From assembly GCA_021307315.1 (NCBI GenBank), contig JAJSPD010000023.1:1-64000 (forward strand): a stretch of DNA of 64,000 nucleotides. The letters are read 5' to 3'. A program made the position numbers and the translations under genes. This document shows, in pieces, positions 12,112 through 23,011 of the stretch (position 1 is the first letter of the stretch; each line of letters starts with the position of its first letter). Below the pieces are notes generated by a model. The model was not told the DNA's origin. It saw nothing but the letters and a program-made list of their open reading frames with translations, and did no database searches. The DNA comes from Bisporella sp. PMI_857 (taxonomy: Eukaryota > Ascomycota > Leotiomycetes > Helotiales > Helotiaceae).

Positions 12112-12967
12112 ATGACTACCAGTCCTCCCTCTCACCTCCTGTACGTTAATCTTCAGCCAGCGGAAGGTGTTGAGCAGAAAACTTGGATTAAGAACATTGT
12201 ACAGGGTTATGTGAGCCAACCTATTAAACCGTCTTCCGTATTTCGATTTTGATCCTAACTTCACACTCTCCAAGATCCCTGAACTCATCAAGAGCAAGGC
12301 AGCGACGCGAGTCTCGCTCTATTCTGAGGACTATAACTTCCCCCTAGCAGCGAAGCAGAAGCATGCCCGCAGTTATCTCCTGTATATTCAAACCACCCAT
12401 CCAGAGCTGTTAAAGACCGACGTACATGCCTTGATTGCTACGGAGAAGCAACTTATCCCGACATTCAAGTCGACCTCTACGGCCGAGGAGCTTGATGTAC
12501 GAAATTATGATTTAATTCGTTCTTATGATCCTAAGAACTACAAAAATGGTGAGTTCAAGTTACTCACGAAGCCGACCTTTCCTTTAGGAAACAACGCGAG
12601 AAGAGGAATGGCCTATTAACCATGCTACCCAGTGGCTGCCCCTTCGCTTCTCACCGTCGAGCTCCAACCTGCCGACGAAGAAGACCTGCTGAGATGGTAC
12701 GAAGATGAGCATTTCGCCATGTTGGCAGCACTAGACGGCTATTGTCGCTCTGCACGCTACACGATCGGTGCCAAAACAGACTACACGCTAGGCGAGATGG
12801 ACCAGCTCCCAAAGTACATCGCGGTACACGACTTCGACAAGTTGGATGTATTTAGTACGCCAGAAGGGGATGCGGTAAGCAACACCCCTTGGACGGTCAA
12901 GGTGTTGAACACTAGCTCAATCTTCATTGTCAGAGGGTGGGATTTGATTGACTGTCAGGGTGTGTAG
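12112..12967 (+). CDS. Hypothetical protein with two EthD/ferredoxin-like repeats
   Basis: Predicted 235-residue cytosolic protein; exons 12112-12210, 12275-12548 and 12633-12967. It has two similar halves. The first begins LLYVNLQPAEG (from residue 8) and the second LLTVELQPADEED (from about residue 129), the latter continuing RWYEDEHFAMLAALDGYCRS. A beta-strand, then WY..EH..., then a hydrophobic core with an aromatic pattern is what EthD-like dimeric alpha/beta-barrel proteins show. The duplication may let a single chain form the barrel. Related stand-alone domains accompany catabolic or polyketide enzymes, but no reaction can be assigned. The second intron (12549-12632) is chosen by frame. 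Confidence 0.7.
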
Positions 12968-13586
12968 AAGTCTGGCTGGCGTATACATGGTCATGGATCC
13001 AAGAAGCATATCTGTAAAGCAACTGAATAATTTGCATCATAAGAAGATTCTCAAGTGAAATTTCGTATTCTAATATCATGTTAATGGTTTCTCTGCTGTG
13101 AGCGCCGGCTACTGGTATAAGAACAAGTATGTAATCTCCCCATAAATCCTTACGGTATTTTTGATGCCTAAGAGTTACACAGGACGGTGGGATTATGTAA
13201 TCATAGTTCGTGTCTCCTCCTTTTGCCAGCATAATTCGGCATCCAAATTCGAGATCGAATTAATAATTAATAGGAAATTCGAAGTTCAAGGAGAATTTTT
13301 CGAAGCTCAGCTTGGAACAATTTGACCGCGGTGCCGAGAGGCCGGATTATCCGCGGGAATATTTTAGTTTAACTTAATCGAGACAAGCCCACACTCTGCA
13401 AGCCAGCTGCCCGCATTTAGGAATAGCCATTATGGACTTGAATCATGTCTTTACTGGATGTAGATATTCAAGCGCGTCTTTCCCCGGCCATTTCTTTCTG
13501 CTGCATTCCTCACTCTCTTATTTATTTTGATTCACTTACTTTTTTAAGAGAAGCTGCCTAAACTACACCTCCCTTTCTGTAGAACC
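12968..13586. other. Intergenic, promoter of MBL-fold gene
   Basis: No gene seen; AT-rich with a CT-rich stretch just before the next start. Confidence 0.5.
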
Positions 13587-14623
13587 ATGGCAACACAATT
13601 ATCTCAGCTGAATTCCTTGCTGGCGAATGCCATTGTGCCCGCATTTAAATGCCCGCCGGGGACAAAGATGCACCTGCTCAACCTAGGCATCTTGCAATGC
13701 GATGAAGGATGGTAAGATTCTTGGAGCTCTGCATTAGAAAGCGCCGTGACTGACCAGTGTTCCGTTTCAACCAGGCTACTGAGAGGTGCAAACGCTAGTG
13801 TCGCGAGCAATCTGCAACCGGAGAGTAAAAGGCGGAACTTGATTGCGTTGTCTGCCTTAATTGAGCACCCGCAAGTCGGGTTGATCTTATTCGAAACAGG
13901 CTGCGCTGAGGACATCGACGTGGTATGTCTCTTATTTCAGATCCATGTCTAAGACCCAAGTATCTTGATCTCGTAGTTCAGTACCCGTTAATTTCTGACT
14001 TTTTGCGTGTTCAGAAATGGGGCCCGCCACTTGTCGACGTCTTTCCTCGTATTGAGTACACTGACAAGCATAAATTGCCCGCAGCCATAGCCGCAACAGG
14101 CAACGACATCAAAGATGTCAAGGCTGTGATCATGGGACATCTTCATCTTGACCACGCAGGGGGGCTAGAACACTTCGTAGGTACCGGCGTCCCTATTTAT
14201 GTGCATGAAGAAGAGTTTAAGCATGCTTGCTGGGCAATCGGCACAGGTATGGATCTAGGCGTTTATCTGGCTGGGTATATGGACCTAGAGAATCTGAATT
14301 GGAAGACGTTCAATGAAGCAACGCTTGACCTGTTCCAAGGGATTACAATTCACCATTGTCCTGGCCATACACCGGGCCTCTGTGCAATGCAGGTGAATCT
14401 GGAAAAGGATGGCACTTTCATATTTACAACTGACCAGTTTCATATTACCGAGAATTATGAAGCAGGCGAACCTCAAGGGTGGTTAGCAAGGGATCACAAT
14501 GCTTGGTTCAGGAGCTATCAATTGATCCAAAGATTGCAGCGGGTCTTTAATGCTAGGTTGGTGTTTGGGCATGATAAAGAGGTGTTTGAGAGCCTGGCTG
14601 CTATTAAGTCGGTTTGGCAATAA
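13587..14623 (+). CDS. Metallo-beta-lactamase-fold hydrolase, lactonase-like
   Basis: 293-residue hydrolase; exons 13587-13711, 13775-13922 and 14015-14623. Metal-binding residues are in order: GHLHLDHAGGLEH (HxHxDH), HHCPGHTPGL (third His), FTTDQFH (bridging Asp) and FGHD (last His). The layout fits the AHL-lactonase-like branch of the superfamily, which opens lactone rings. The N-terminal segment MHLLNLGILQCDEGW is typical of fungal members. With a CMD-like protein and beta-oxidation-type enzymes nearby, opening of a catabolic lactone intermediate is an attractive but unproven role. No targeting signal is seen, so cytosolic. Confidence 0.88.
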
Positions 14624-15073
14624 ACGATATGAGCCTTGAAGTTTTTGGGTATAAGTGAATAAAAGGCTTTAGATCGCTAACAAGCAATCTGTCTTCGAAC
14701 TAGTTCATTGTGATCGCTCGAAATCTCGGCGCCTACAGGTTAAAAGCGAATCTATTATTCTATGTGACCTCAAAGTGTGGATAAATTTGAAGAATTAGCA
14801 CTACCAGCTAGGAAAGGGTTCCGTCAAAAATGATCTATGGCACTTAGCAGGAGTAGGCAGGCATATTAGGGTTTCTGATGTCCTCTAAAACTGGTACTGA
14901 GCATAAATATTGTATCAAAAGGTAGAATTATTTGTATAAATTTAATATAGGGAAATAGACCTAAATTATTACAACTCGCGTGAGAATACCGTTCCATAGG
15001 CATACAAGCATTATGTTATTTACGATCCCCCTTAGTATCATCCTAAGAACGCCAACCTATCTACCTTCTCAGC
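14624..15073. other. Convergent 3' intergenic region
   Basis: Between the stop codons of the MBL-fold gene (plus) and the enoyl-CoA hydratase (minus). AT-rich; no gene seen. Confidence 0.6.
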
Positions 15074-15904
15074 TCACAATTTACTTGGCGTCCATATCGG
15101 ATCTCTCTTTTCAACAAAGGCCCTTATACCCTCTTTCATATTCTCTCCTTTGTCCATCCTAGGATACCACTGCTCAGCCAGAATCCTCGTTCCTTCTTCT
15201 GCGCCAATGCCTTCCCAGCCCATTTTGACACCCTCACGAGTAACAGTGACAGAATCCGGTGAATTCTTAGCGATAAGCCTTGCTATCCTAACCGCTTCAT
15301 CTACACAGGCTCCATCCTTTACGACCTTATTCACGAGCCCCCATCTTTCCAGCTCCCTTGCATGAACAGTCCGACCTGTGAGCGCCATCTCCATAGCCCT
15401 CTGTCGTCCAGCCGTTCTAACCAGCCTCGTCAATGCGCCAGCTAACGCAACAACACCAATCTTCACTTCCGGCAAGCCGAAAGTCGCGCTTTCGTCGGCG
15501 ATGGTGATGTCGCTGTTGATCACCATTTCGCAACCACCACCAAAACATATGCCGTTCACGGCGCAGATGACCGGTTTCTTACCCTGCCGTCTGCTTAAGC
15601 CGCCAAAGCCGGAAGGTGGTAGGGGGCGCTTTGGTGCAGCGTTTGGTTGGTGAGATAAGTTCCATTCTTTTAAGTCGGCGCCTGCGCAGAATGCGCGACC
15701 GGTTCCGGTGAGGATTGCGCAACGAAGTGATGGCTCGACGTCGAGCCATTGGTAGATTGCGTCAAGGCCATAGTGCATCTGTGTCGAGATGCAATTGAGA
15801 TTTTTCGGCCGATTCAGGGTAATGAGGAGGATTGATGGGTCGGGGAAGGAAATCAGTATATACTGGGCTTCTGGAGGAGGGTTCTTAAATTTTAATGGCG
15901 CCAT
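15074..15904 (-). CDS. Enoyl-CoA hydratase/isomerase family, peroxisomal (PTS1)
   Basis: Intronless crotonase-fold protein of 276 residues. CoA/oxyanion segments AFCAGADLKEW and ICFGGGCEMVINSD are present, and the second acidic residue lies in FGLPEVKIGV. It ends IWTPSKL, a textbook PTS1, so it should act in the peroxisome, probably hydrating or cleaving an enoyl-CoA during side-chain shortening. The SKL ending is shared with the CoA ligase at the left edge, so the two could act in sequence. A standard length for the family. Start ATG at 15904 gives a normal N-terminus (MAPLKFKNPPPEAQ). Confidence 0.93.
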   Translation of the reverse strand: MAPLKFKNPPPEAQYILISFPDPSILLITLNRPKNLNCISTQMHYGLDAIYQWLDVEPSLRCAILTGTGRAFCAGADLKEWNLSHQPNAAPKRPLPPSGFGGLSRRQGKKPVICAVNGICFGGGCEMVINSDITIADESATFGLPEVKIGVVALAGALTRLVRTAGRQRAMEMALTGRTVHARELERWGLVNKVVKDGACVDEAVRIARLIAKNSPDSVTVTREGVKMGWEGIGAEEGTRILAEQWYPRMDKGENMKEGIRAFVEKRDPIWTPSKL

Positions 15905-16494
15905 TTTTCTGCGAAATGATTTCTGAGCCTGTCAAAGAGAATTCATAGAGACATACAGATTGATTAAATATAAACCGATCTGGTGGATTAGAGTAAAGAG
16001 CTTTGCATACGTTTGAATGAATTCCGCCAAAACTAGTCATCGGCTAAATCCATTAAAGGACGGCCTCGGTACCGGCAATATTAAAATCTGGAAAAAAATC
16101 ATTAAAATTTTTTGGGGCATAAGTTAAACAAATGATACCTGCTCATGGTTCGTCACATGGAAAACACGTGACGTGGACCTCTCCGAGGGAGATTCTCTCA
16201 AGCTTCACCTTCTCTCATTAGTTTAGTATTCTTGTAATTGAGCCTCACAGTTAGCCTACTAAACCGTTCGTATTGGCTTTGTGACGTTTCCAATTGTAAA
16301 AGTGTGCCATGCTAGTGCGCCGTATTGGTCAACCTAGTTCGTTGGGTATTTTAAGATGATTTTGATATCCAAGGGGCCAACCCTCCTTAGCATGTCACAA
16401 ATGCAATTGGCGAAAGAACAGGAAGGCAGAGACTTCTTCGAAGTTCATGGCAGCTACACGAGGCACACTCCGCAGCAAAAATTAGCGCAGGATA
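15905..16494. other. Intergenic, hydratase promoter up to transposon
   Basis: No gene seen. Ends at the TA target dinucleotide (16493-16494) of the Fot1-like element. Confidence 0.6.
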
Positions 16495-18328
16495 AGTCCC
16501 CCCCCCCGGAAGTCGGCACCCCCCTGTAGTCGTCACCTCGCTTAGCACACCGCAATTTGAATACCCACCTTATTAAATCTAAATAACTTTTTCATCTTTT
16601 GGTAGAATTATCTCAAATTTGGCAGTCTTTTGGATCTCATGATAAAGCCCAAATACACTGAAAGTGATTTGCAATTAGCATTATTTGCTATTGAAAAAGG
16701 CATGACCCAAGTAGAAGCTTCCAAAACTTACGGTATACCACGAAGGACACTTCGAGATCGATTAAATGGCCGCACCTCGAGATTAGAAGCTCATGCGCAT
16801 AAGCAAAAGCTTTCCCCTAATCAAGAAAAACGTCTTACGGATTGGATTCTTACTCAGAAAGCTCTAGGCCTTGCACCTACACACGTGCAAATTAGACAGC
16901 TAGCCGGCCGGATTCTTTATGCTCGTGAAGATGAAAAACCACTAGGAAAACGTTGAATAGATAGCTTCAAACGTCGTAATCCTATTCTACAGACTAAAAA
17001 GCACTTCTATATTGATTCTGCACGTGTGAATAGTGCTACGACCGAAATTATTTCAAAGTAGTTCCAAAAACTGGCTATTCCTTGCATTCAGGCTATAAAA
17101 CCGGAAAATCGTTGGAATATAGACGAAGCTAGTATTATGGAAAGACTTGGTGATAATGGGCTAGTTCTAAGAAGCAAGGAAAGACGCTTTATTCAAAAGA
17201 AAACACCCGGTTCTAAAGCTTGGACTTCGTTTATTGAGTGTATTTCGGCAACCGGGAATACTCTTAATCCTTTAGTCATTTTCAAAGGAAAATCAGTACA
17301 ACAACAATGGTTTAGGAGCGATTTGGATATCTTTAAGAATTGGAAGTTTACTGCAACAGAAAACGGGTGAACTACAGACGATACAGCGCTTGAATGGTTA
17401 AATAAGGTATATATACCTCAATCTAGACCACGCGACTCATCTGAGCCTCGATTGCTTATTTTAGACGGCCACGGAAGTCACGAAACAGTTGAATTTATGT
17501 AGAAGTGCTTTTCAAACAATATTCAGCTACTATTTTTACCTCCTCACACTTCACATGTACTACAACCTTTGGATTTATCGGTTTTTTCTCCTCTTAAGGC
17601 CGCCTACCGCAAATACGTAGGATTTTATAGCCTATTAACCGATTCTTCACCTCTTAGAAAGCGGAATTTCCTTACATGCTATCAGAAAGCAAAGAAAGAC
17701 AGTTTAACAAGCTATAATATAAAAGCCGGTTGGAAAGCAACTGGATTGTGGCCGATTAATCGCGCTAAGCCTCTTATAAGCCGATTGCTCTTAGAAAACA
17801 GCAATAACTCCAATTCAGTACCGCAAAACCGAGTTGCAAATGAAGATATGCCTAATTAGATTGCAGATAAAGCTCAATTGGATATTACAACTCCTCAAAA
17901 AAGTCAAGACATCCGAGATATTGCGTACGAAGTTTCGCAATTAAAAAACACTTCTGCGCCAACAACGAAAGTACTTTTTAAGAAAATATCTAAAGGAATT
18001 GAGCAAAAAGAATGGGTAATTGCAGAACAAGAGAGGAAAATTAAGCAATTAGAGCAGCGTGTAGTTCAATTGCAACCTAGAAAACGTAGGAAAGTAGTAG
18101 CTAGTCCTAATTCTAAGTTTGTAGATATCCAGCAGATAAAAAAAGCGCAAACGGCAGCTGGAGATCGCCAAATTGAGGATGAAGGATCAGATATAGCTAT
18201 AGAACTCAGCTCTACATTATCTCATATAACTATTAGAGAATAGAAAAGTTATTCATGGTCAAAGGGGATGGTTAAGAATTAAGCGAGGTGACGACTACAG
18301 GGGGTGCCGACTTCCGGGGGGGGGGACT
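16495..18328 (+). mobile_element. Fot1/pogo-type DNA transposon, 1,834 bp, inactivated
   Basis: Flanked by TA on both sides (16493-16494 and 18329-18330). The ends are near-perfect inverted repeats of about 50 bp: AGT, ten C, GGAAGTCGGCA, a C tract of six (left) or five (right), then TGTAGTCGTCACCTCGCTTA. The transposase frame inside is whole except for stops (see pseudogene entry). TA duplication, length and transposase type place it in the Tc1/mariner superfamily, pogo/Fot1 branch. The ends are so alike that the insertion seems fairly recent. Confidence 0.95.
16639..18243 (+). pseudogene. Fot1/pogo DDE transposase with five nonsense codons
   Basis: One continuous frame (frame 1) of about 535 codons broken only by stops at 16954 (TGA), 17059 (TAG), 17368 (TGA), 17500 (TAG) and 17857 (TAG). 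Domains in order: N-terminal HTH (YGIPRRTLRDRLNG), CENP-B-like second HTH region, then DDE catalytic residues in WNIDEASIM, LLILDGHGSH and LQPLDLSVF, and a C-terminal Lys/Gln-rich coiled coil (about 18000-18110). At least four stops sit where Trp is expected (for example NG*TTDD and *FQKL), so they read as TGG changed to TGA or TAG. No frameshift is seen. It cannot make an active enzyme as it stands. Confidence 0.93.
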
Positions 18329-18330
18329 TA

Positions 18331-18912
18331 GTTAAGTTATCATAATCCTATAGAGAAGACACGAGACGGGCGCAGTGTCTTCAAAATGAGCATGGCGGCT
18401 CTTTACACTCAATAAGTGATGACAGGAGTAATTAGATTGTTTAAATCGGATTAAAAGTCACAGAAGTCAAGACTTGGTACAGACCCTAGAACCATACAGA
18501 TAGGAGCGGTAACCGCTTCCTTTTCTAAAAATACCGTGAGTCAAATATATACAAAGTCGAAACACGATATTTCTTGAGGCTGTAAACCAGAAACTCAAAG
18601 ATAACTCATCCTTTTGTTTTCGTATTCGGCCTTGGCTTGAGCACCGCGTCATCGCTTCCCTGTAAACAACTCTCAGCACTTAGCGAAAACCTTATAATTG
18701 AAAACCTTATAATTGTCAGCGATAGTCCCGCACTAGCCGAAGTCTGCATATTTCAGCAGATGGCCCACGTGGTCTCTACACTTACTTTTCAGATAACAGT
18801 AACGACCACCAGTCCCTAAGTCAATGTCAGTGTCCTTATTATCAGATTAAAGAGAATCACGTGGTGGCTTCTGTCTGGGAGGACTGTCATCCATACTAGC
18901 TCGGCTTTCCCT
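18331..18912. other. Intergenic, transposon to Zn2Cys6 promoter
   Basis: No gene seen. A short direct repeat, accttataattg, occurs twice near 18690-18716. Confidence 0.5.
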
Positions 18913-20147
18913 ATGCGACAGTTCCATACAAAATCACGATCCGGATGCGCTCAATGCAAATCCCGACGAATAAAGGTGGGTCAGGGCCATAATTATTTCC
19001 AGACAGGAAGATTATTTACATAAAATAACTCTAGTGTGATGAATCGCGCCCTTCTTGTCGGAACTGTGTTCGGGCAAAGGTTCAATGCCCCTTTTTGGCA
19101 GCGGGCACCATTAGTCGCAGCACTCCTAAGGCCGGCAACTCCAGAGCAGCATCAGCATCAGCATCAGTATCAGCATCGCCATCACCATCATCAACATCGC
19201 CAGGGCAGGTTGCTCACATGACAGCGCCTGAGAATGATCCGAGCAAGGAGCACCCGGGACCAATTTTCGACATACTTGATCTTGCGCTAATGCACCACTT
19301 TACTGCTGTGACTTCTCTCGAATTATTCCTGGGAGAAAACCAACGAGAAGTATGGAAGATGGATTTCCCCAGACAAGCACGATCCAATGTAATGATTATG
19401 CATGGCTTATTAGCAATCGCCGCATTACATATGACGCATTTAGAACCTGAAGATATGCTAAAATATCGAACACGAGCTCTTCAGCATCACGATCTGGGTT
19501 TACAAATTTTTAACTCTCAATTCAAAAGCTTGACTTCAGAGAACTCGGACATCATGTTTTCCTTTGGGCTTACACTCGTGGTTTGGGCATTTGCGTCACC
19601 ATCGGCTTTTGGCCTCAAGTCGTTATGGTTTGATGATCTCTTGAAACAGCTGGATCATGTAAGAGGGTGTAAGACTATTTTCCAGCTTCACAGGGAAGCA
19701 ATTGTGACTGGGCCGATTAGAAAATTCTTCGACTTTTCTCACGAATATCCTCAGAGTGTACTATCACCTGATGTTTTTCGGTCTATCGAAAATCTCAAAA
19801 TTCATGCGGCAGACGTGGTACATCTCCTAGCAATCGAGAATCTTGAGTGCCATCTTCGAAAGTCTATACTGAGGACCAGTGACTCACATATTGCTATGGC
19901 TTGGTTGGCTCTCGTCGATGACGCGTTTTGGCTTCGCGTCAAGACCCATGAGCCGGTTGCGATAATGATATTTGCACATTGGGCTATCCTACTCCGCCAG
20001 TATCAGACCGTATGGTGGATAAGTGGGTGGCCAGATGCCATTGTCAGTGCTGTGGAAGGGATTTTATCTGAGTCTGATAAAGTATGTCTTGGCTGGGATA
20101 CTTGTGTGCAAATCCTTCTATATCGTACAGAAATTCAACCCAAGTGA
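18913..20147 (+). CDS. Zn2Cys6 fungal transcription factor
   Basis: 391-residue regulator, exons 18913-18975 and 19035-20147. The intron splits the zinc cluster; joined, it is Cys12, 15, 22, 29, 32, 39 (CAQCKSRRIKC then CRNC, spacing 2-6-6-2-6), a perfect Zn2Cys6 pattern. A Ser/Ala/Pro-rich linker follows, encoded by a CAT/CAG-rich low-complexity run at about 19148-19200, and then a fungal-specific domain of the UPC2/sterol-regulator-like short type (MHGLLAIAALHMTHLEPEDM, YRTRALQHHDLGLQIFN). Targets unknown; it could control the adjacent RTA1, CMD-like and cyclase genes. Confidence 0.9.
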
Positions 20148-20672
20148 AAGAGTAGATTGCCTTGCGCAAATTAGAAAATCGCACAATTCTCTATGAATAA
20201 GCCACAGCTTTATCTCTACACTTCTTGCCGTATCCCATCTGCTGAATAAGCTAGGTCTATGGATCATACCTAGTCTAGTGGAAGTTCTATATGTCATATG
20301 ATGATTCTAGATTTGTTGATGGATAATGACGTAATAGGAAATACAGTTAATTCAAAGTAGGAATATGCCATACTGCCGTCAAATATATCAATCAGGGAAT
20401 GGTATTACTAGTAGATAGATTCCTCATATCCTTCCTTTTTTACCTTCATCAATTACAATAGTTTTACCCCGTTTTAGCAGCAGGTCACGCGGCGTATCCA
20501 TGGCCACCTGCTCTTGTTATGGTGCTGTAAATAAATTCTATTGTAGTTCCTCAATCAAATTGATATACCCTATTCGAGACCATTTTACACCTAAATACAA
20601 GACCATACAATACGTCTAACAATTTTCTTTCTGTTCTATGCCATCGCCAAACCAAATAGCCATTCAGCCATC
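20148..20672. other. Convergent 3' intergenic region
   Basis: Between the stop of the Zn2Cys6 gene and the stop of the RTA1 gene. No gene seen. Confidence 0.6.
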
Positions 20673-21740
20673 CTACTTAGATAGAGGTTTAATATCTTGA
20701 AGCTCAGAAGAATAGTCACTCGCAGGTATTTGCCGATCACCTTTTCCTCTGTTGCGACCGCTCATCAGAGGGAAAAAGGCTCCAGGAAACGCAATCGTCA
20801 TAAGAATCGCCCCAATAGCAACCATCCTAGATCAATCATTAGAACCAAGAAAAGTGCTCGGCTACGAAATTTTAAGATAAAAGTGCAAAACTTACGCTCC
20901 ATCTAGAATCATAAAGTCTTTCTCATTGCGCATCAACGCATTGCCCCAGCCGCCGGCCATTTCGGGGATACTAAAGCAGCGACAATTAGCATGAGACTAT
21001 ACTACTCCAGATTATATCTTTTTGCCAGGGACATACCGATAGATGCAGCGGATTAAGATTGCTATGAAAGCAATAACCGTGGAAGTAATATAGAACGTAA
21101 AAGCTTTCTTGGACACTGGCATTGTGACTCGCTGAGCATCCCTTTCTTCCTTCCGATGCCTAAAGACCTTTTGTGTAAAGTCGATTGCCAAAATCCCACA
21201 GATAGCCATAGTTGCCGCCTGGAACACAATTCCCGCTATCATAATCTTGTTCCCGATATCGCGTGTCTTCGGTGAGCCTGTTTTATTGCTTGCCGAAGCT
21301 TGGACACCGCCTCCGACTAATTGAGTAACGAAACCGACTGCATCGCAGATGACAAACAGCCATGTATACAAGTCTGGCTTGAGAATAGAGTATCGAGGAC
21401 CGTAGTAGAAGACAAGATGTTTGAGTGTAAGGTAGAGACCGGCAGCGAGTAGGGATGGAGAGACAATGAGAAGGAGACTTTGCATGATAAATCCGCTGGT
21501 ATTCCATGGGTTCGAGTGCATTATGATTCGACCAATATACCCAACGACTTCTCCCATACAGCCAAGGCATACCAAAATCGAGTAGCTTTTCAGGCGATAG
21601 ATAGACCCAAGTATTACCTGCGCAATGGCACAAATGGCGAATACTACAACGAAAACAGTGTTGCCAGCGAGGTTCGGGTAGTATCCATAAGTCGTATCTT
21701 CAACTGGACACTCTGGTGTTATTCTCTTACAGTCGTCCAT
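20673..21740 (-). CDS. RTA1-family seven-TM protein
   Basis: 310-residue integral membrane protein, exons 21740-21037, 20970-20896 and 20826-20673. Several long hydrophobic helices are clear (GNTVFVVVFAICAIAQVILG, FIMQSLLLIVSPSLLAAGLY, AFTFYITSTVIAFIAILIRC). The family signatures YGPRYSILKP, VTQLVGGGVQASA and IYRIPEMAGGWGNALMRNE are present; the last is created by splicing. RTA1 proteins are linked to lipid translocation and resistance to toxic compounds such as 7-aminocholesterol. Here it may give tolerance or efflux for a substrate or product of the surrounding catabolic genes (inference). Confidence 0.93.
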
Positions 21741-22008
21741 TTGAGATTCTTATGGTTAAACTTGAATGGTTCTGATTGACTCGTGATTCGCACGAAATTT
21801 CAAGGAGCTGGATAGGAAAAACCAAACAATGATTCAAGGTGGTCGAGAACCATGCAAAGACTATAATAAAAAGACGGTGCTAGCTTCATCATGTCCTGAG
21901 TTGAAATTCTTGTTGATTATATAGAAGGATTCTTCGTAATAGTTGTGGCAGTGCCTTCATAAACACTATCCATGCTTCCTCACTTGCCAAGCATTGCCCC
22001 ACATTCCT

Positions 22009-22038
22009 CGTTTATCGTTTACCGTTTACCGTTTACCG
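22009..22038. repeat. 7-bp tandem repeat (CGTTTAC)
   Basis: About four copies of CGTTTAC/CGTTTAT in a row. Confidence 0.85.
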
Positions 22039-22162
22039 CTCAGCAATCCGTCCAAGACTGGCGACCAGTACACCTACACCATGGCAAGTGATTAAAATAC
22101 ACCCGGTGTAGGAATAAGTGGGTAATCGCCATTTTAACTTTGGATGGCCAGCTGCAGGCTTG

Positions 22163-22264
22163 CGGCTACAGCGGCTACAAGCCTAAAACTACAACAGCTA
22201 CAAACTTGAAACTACAACAACTACAAACTTGAAACTACAACAACTACAAACTTAAAGCTACAAG
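22163..22264. repeat. 23-bp minisatellite
   Basis: Unit close to ACAACAACTACAAACTTGAA plus ACT. About three good copies end the array, preceded by one or two diverged copies with CGGCTACA. It lies about 100 bp after the CMD-like stop codon. Confidence 0.8.
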
Positions 22265-22358
22265 TTTTGGCAGGAATATATAGTAGATTATGTGTATTTA
22301 TGGGTGACTACTAGCTCACTGGTGCCACAGATACAAGCCGGTTTCCTAGCTTATAACA

Positions 22359-23011
22359 CTATTGTACCCATGTTGGAGGGTTTCTATTGCCTTCACTGAC
22401 ATCTAGAGCAACCATGAAACGGGTGACTAGATTGTAAGCACCAACCGTTGCGGTAATCTCGACAATCTCCTGATCATTAAAGCCATTTGACTTAAGCTCC
22501 TCAATGATGCTCTCTGGCACCTCCACATTCCTAGTCATGGAGTCTGCATAACGAAGGACAGCCCACTGACGATCGTTAAGAGTACCCTGATTTTCTGGAC
22601 TGAACTGCCTAACTACAGAGACCTTTTCCTCCGTTATGCCGTTAGATTCTCGTAGAAGTATCTCATGAGCGTTCCACTCGATCCAAGCTCTGTTAAGTAG
22701 AGCAGGCCGGCAGATGGCGATCTCGCGAATGTCGTCTGGCAATGAGGTTTTGGTCCTGATTGCGCCTAGTAAGGCGTTCCAGCCTGTTCATATAAGCTAT
22801 GTGCTAGAGAGCTGAAAGCCAGTTGACACAAAAAAATGGGTAATTGCCGGTGGAAACGAATCTTACCATCTGCCACTTTGGGGGCATGAAGCAACACAAA
22901 ATCGAGGGGAATCATCCCATCATCCCCCCGGCGTGCTTTAATACGCTCATAAACTTGTTTATCCTCCGCCGAGAGGTTGGGAGGAGGGTCCGGAAGGTAG
23001 GCAAGACGCAT
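22359..23011 (-). CDS. Carboxymuconolactone decarboxylase-like (CMD/AhpD fold) protein
   Basis: 189 residues, exons 23011-22867 and 22783-22359. The segment PDDIREIAICRPALLNRAWIEWNAHE is the CMD-domain core with the E...R...H pattern. It lacks the CxxC pair of AhpD peroxidases, so a redox role is unlikely and a lyase/isomerase or unknown role fits better. All-helical appearance with a C-terminal helix pair (GFNDQEIVEITATVGAYNLV) is usual for the family. It is read divergently from the cyclase-family gene starting at 23617. Related fungal proteins occur in aromatic or lactone catabolic clusters. Substrate unknown. Confidence 0.88.

Larger units (their letters stand above)
21741..22358. other. 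Intergenic with two short tandem repeat arrays
   Basis: Upstream of RTA1 and downstream of the CMD-like gene. It contains the two arrays listed separately; otherwise no gene is seen. Confidence 0.6.

Noticed and set aside
19036..19221. His/Gln-rich plus-strand frame
   Set aside because: Out-of-frame reading of the low-complexity CAT/CAG run inside the second Zn2Cys6 gene.
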